From assembly GCF_009557055.1 (NCBI RefSeq), contig NZ_CP045649.1, forward strand, positions 186,001 to 250,000: a stretch of 64,000 nt of DNA, read 5' to 3'. This DNA is from Nocardioides sp. dk884 (GTDB lineage Bacteria > Actinomycetota > Actinomycetes > Propionibacteriales > Nocardioidaceae). Positions within the stretch are counted from its first letter, which is position 1; each line of letters begins with the position of its first letter. Below the pieces are notes generated by a model. The model made no database searches and had not been told where the DNA came from. It saw only the letters and a program-made list of their open reading frames with translations. This document shows positions 61,448 to 64,000 of the stretch, one piece after another. A program made the translations under genes and the position numbers.

Positions 61448-63813
61448 TTCTCCTCGTCAGTGGCCGGGACCAGCAGGGCCACCGGCAGTCGGTCCAGCAG
61501 GTCGCTCAGGCCGAGCCCGCCGGGCCCGGACTCGTGGATGGTCCCGGTGAGCGTGTCCACCCAGCGCCCCGGTGCCAGCGCGACGCTGGTGTCGCCCCAG
61601 CCGCCGCGGGCGGCGAGCCCGACCGGCAGCCGGGTCGCCACGGTGACAGCGCCGCCGCGGTCGAAGGCCAGCACGTGGTCGGCCGCCGGCCCGCTCGCGT
61701 CCACCGCGTCGTACGACGTGAACAGCTCGGGGCGGTCGCGGCGCAGGCGCAGGGCGGTCGCGGTGACGTGCAGCTTGGCGCTCCCGGGGTCATCGACCCG
61801 CGGGGTCGGCGCCTCCCAGGCGCCGGTGCGCAGCAGCTCGGCGCGGGTGTCGAAGTCGACCCACCGGCGGTTGTCCGGGTCGACCAGGCTCTGCTCCCAC
61901 AGCTCGCTGCCCTGGTAGACGTCCGGCACGCCCGGGATCGTGAGCGCGACCAGCTTGGCGCCCAGCGCGTTGGACCAGCCCGGCACGGTGACCTGCGCGA
62001 GCAGGTCCTCCAGCACCGCGGTCACCTCGGGGTCGTCGAAGGCGCTGTCGACCGCCGCGTGCACGGCCGCCTCGTAGTCGGTGTCCGGGGCGGTCCAGGT
62101 GGTGCGGTCGCCGGCCTCGCGCATCGCCTTCTCGGCGTACCCGTGCAGCCGCTCGCGGTCTGCGGGCCAGGCCCCGAGCACGGCCTGCCACAGCAGCGAC
62201 CCGAAGCCCGGGTCGGGCAGCGGCGCCAGCGCCAGCAACCGGTCGAGCGCGGCCGCCCAGACCTCGGGGATCTCGGCGAGCGCGGTGATGCGGGCGCGGA
62301 CGTCCTCGCCGCGCTTGGTGTCGTGGGTCGAGAGCGTGGTCATGGCGTGCGGCCAGCGCTGCTGACGCTCGGCCATCGCCTCGTGGAAGCCCGCCACCGG
62401 CAGCGCGAAGACCGAGGGGTCCCCGCCCACCTCGTTGAGCGAGGTGAGCCGCGACCAGCGGTAGAACGCGCAGTCCTCCACGCCCTTGGCCATCACCATG
62501 CCGCTGGTCTGCTGGAAGCGCCGGGTCCCGTCGGCCTCGCCGTCGGTCAGCTTCGGCTCGAGCCTGTCGAAGGTGCCGGCGAGGTCGGGACGCCGGCGCC
62601 GCGCCTCGGCGAAGGCGTGCTCGAGGTGCTCGCGGCCCTCGGGCAGGTAGGAGCGGTAGACGCCGAAGCAGGCCATCAGCTCCCCGATCGCGTCCTCGGC
62701 GCGGAAGGCCGGCAGCGTCGGGTCCTCGCGGCGCAGGTCGCGCACGATGCGGCGCACCTCGGAGTGCAACAGGTTGTCCGCGACCTCGCGCTTGGTGCCG
62801 TGCACCATCTCGGCCCAGTCCACCGGCGCGCCGCGCAGCCGGGCCTCGAGCGCATCGAGGGGCCCCTGGCCGGCGGGGTCGGTGAGCACCCGGTCGATGT
62901 GGGCCAGCGCGTCGTAGCCGGTGGTGCCGGCGGTGGCCCAGGAGGACGGCAGCTGCTCGCCGGGCTCCAGGATCTTCTCGACCAGGACGTAGGCGCCGCC
63001 GGTGAGGGCGGCCAGGTCGTCGAGGTACGTGCCCGGGTCGCGCAGCCCGTCGGGGTGGTCGACGCGCAGCCCGTCGACCAGGCCCTCGTCGAACCAGCGC
63101 CGGATCTCCACGTGGGTGTCGTCGAAGACCTGTGGCTCCTCGACGCGTACGGCGGCCAGCGTGTTGACCGCGAAGAAGCGGCGGTAGTTGAGCCCGTCGT
63201 CGGCCACCCGCCAGTTGACCAGCTCGTAGTGCTGCCGGTCGTGCACGGTGTTCGCGTCCACCCCCGGCTTGCCCCAGTCGTCAGCGGTGCCGGGCGCGAC
63301 CGGGAAGCGGTGGTCGTGGTAGCGCAGCTCGGGCTCGCCGTCGGGGCCGTCCACCACGTCGAGGTGGCCGACCGGGCCGCCGTCGAGGGTCTGGTCGTCG
63401 TCGCCGACGACCGGGATCCGCAGCCGCTGGCCGGTGGGGTTCCAGTCGATGTCGAAGGCGGCGGCGCGCTCGCCGTGGCGACCGTGCTTGAGCACGTCCC
63501 ACCACCACGGGTTCGCCGCCGGCGTCGCGACGCCGACGTGGTTGGGCACGATGTCGACCAGGACGCCCATGCCGAGACGGCGCGCCTCCGCGCTCACGGC
63601 GGCCAGGCCCTCCGCGCCGCCGCGCGAGGCGTCGACGTGGTCGTGGGCGACCACGTCGTACCCGTGGGTGCTGCCGGGCTCCGCCGCCAGCAGCGGGGAC
63701 AGGTAGACCCAGTCCGCCCCCAGCTCGTGGAGGTAGGGCAGCAGCCGGGCCGCGGCGAACAGGTCGAGGTCCTCGGTGATCTGCAGCCGGTAGGTGCTGG
63801 TGGGGACGCGCAC
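61444..63813 (-). CDS. treY: Malto-oligosyltrehalose synthase (TreY)
   Basis: A 789-residue GH13 enzyme that turns the reducing end of maltodextrin into a trehalose unit. It opens [20 protein letters not shown], a TreY hallmark, then [19 protein letters not shown]. Catalytic residues are the Asp in [15 protein letters not shown], the Glu in [12 protein letters not shown] and the Asp in [12 protein letters not shown]. The gene starts with GTG, 3 bp after the treX stop, and overlaps treZ by 4 bp, so treX-treY-treZ is one operon. Confidence 0.96.
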
Positions 63814-63816
63814 GGC

Positions 63817-64000
63817 TCAGCCCCGCCCGTTGTGGGCCGACTGGGCCGCCACGGACGCCGCGACCGACAGGTCGGGCTCGGTCTCCGGCTCGCGGTGCTC
63901 GCGCAGCACGAGCACGCTGCAGGTGTCCAGCTCGTACGTCGCCCCGGCCGCCAGCGGCGGGCTCGCGTCGGCCTCGCCGCCGGTGTCGATCACGACGTCC
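63817..64000 (-). CDS. treX: Glycogen debranching enzyme TreX/GlgX (C-terminal end only)
   Basis: The last 60 codons of a gene continuing past the window. The translated end has VVIDTGGEADASPPLAAGAT, then YELDTCSVLVLRE, the usual close of GlgX/TreX proteins, plus a polar tail ending NGRG. Its position directly ahead of treY and treZ supports TreX. Confidence is limited by the short length. Confidence 0.7.
   Translation of the reverse strand, partial: DVVIDTGGEADASPPLAAGATYELDTCSVLVLREHREPETEPDLSVAASVAAQSAHNGRG

Overview
This is a GC-rich window from what is probably an actinomycete chromosome. Codon use is strongly G/C-ending, GTG starts are frequent, a seven-iron FdxA ferredoxin and a TreX-TreY-TreZ trehalose locus are present, and one dehydrogenase has the insertion seen in mycofactocin-linked SDRs. 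A Nocardioides-like organism fits, but this is inference; no rRNA or tRNA is present to settle it. I saw no integrase, transposase, CRISPR array or phage gene.

About 1-54.8 kb is a dense catabolic island for a large hydrophobic, probably alicyclic (steroid- or terpenoid-like) substrate. From the left: a split CoxE/MoxR-type pair with an MFS exporter and an alpha/beta hydrolase between them (1-4.3 kb); paired acyl-CoA dehydrogenases, an acyl-CoA ligase, a fused carboxyltransferase and two hydrolases (4.3-11.7 kb); an ankyrin protein, an SDR, a DUF2889 protein and a small unknown protein (11.7-14.4 kb); an aldehyde dehydrogenase, a family III CoA-transferase and a 3-ketosteroid-dehydrogenase-like flavoprotein (14.5-19.3 kb). 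At 19.4-27 kb lies the oxygenase core: a 3Fe-4S-type ferredoxin, two tandem P450s, a fused DUF35/Ltp2-like thiolase-fold enzyme, a second aldehyde dehydrogenase and a ferredoxin reductase. A GMC oxidoreductase and a small unknown protein follow.

29-35 kb encodes a branched-chain-amino-acid-type ABC importer (lipoprotein, fused permease, two ATPases) with its own LacI-type regulator. 35-45.6 kb holds two divergent crotonases, an ArsR regulator, a KorAB-type 2-oxoacid:ferredoxin oxidoreductase, two HIBADH-like dehydrogenases, an amidohydrolase and two more SDRs. 45.8-52.1 kb carries a TetR/MFS pair, FdxA, a third P450 preceded by a decayed ferredoxin gene, a DoxX membrane protein and a FadR-type regulator. 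52.2-54.8 kb has a YtcJ-like amidohydrolase and an atypical CoA-transferase-like protein.

From 54.9 kb the content turns to housekeeping: a SWIM/SNF2 helicase, a methyltransferase, a CobB-type sirtuin, and the treZ, treY and (partial) treX genes.

The likely logic of the island is ABC uptake, CoA activation, P450 hydroxylation fed by the ferredoxin reductase and ferredoxin, oxidation by ALDH/SDR/GMC/KstD-like enzymes, beta-oxidation-like steps by the acyl-CoA dehydrogenases and crotonases, and C-C cleavage by the DUF35-Ltp2 fusion. The most notable observations are: (i) an 83-bp promoter block shared, without gaps, by two P450 loci 30 kb apart, with the ferredoxin intact at one and decayed at the other; (ii) two tandem P450s that are base-for-base identical over 350 bp but divergent elsewhere; (iii) several clear palindromic operators next to regulator genes.
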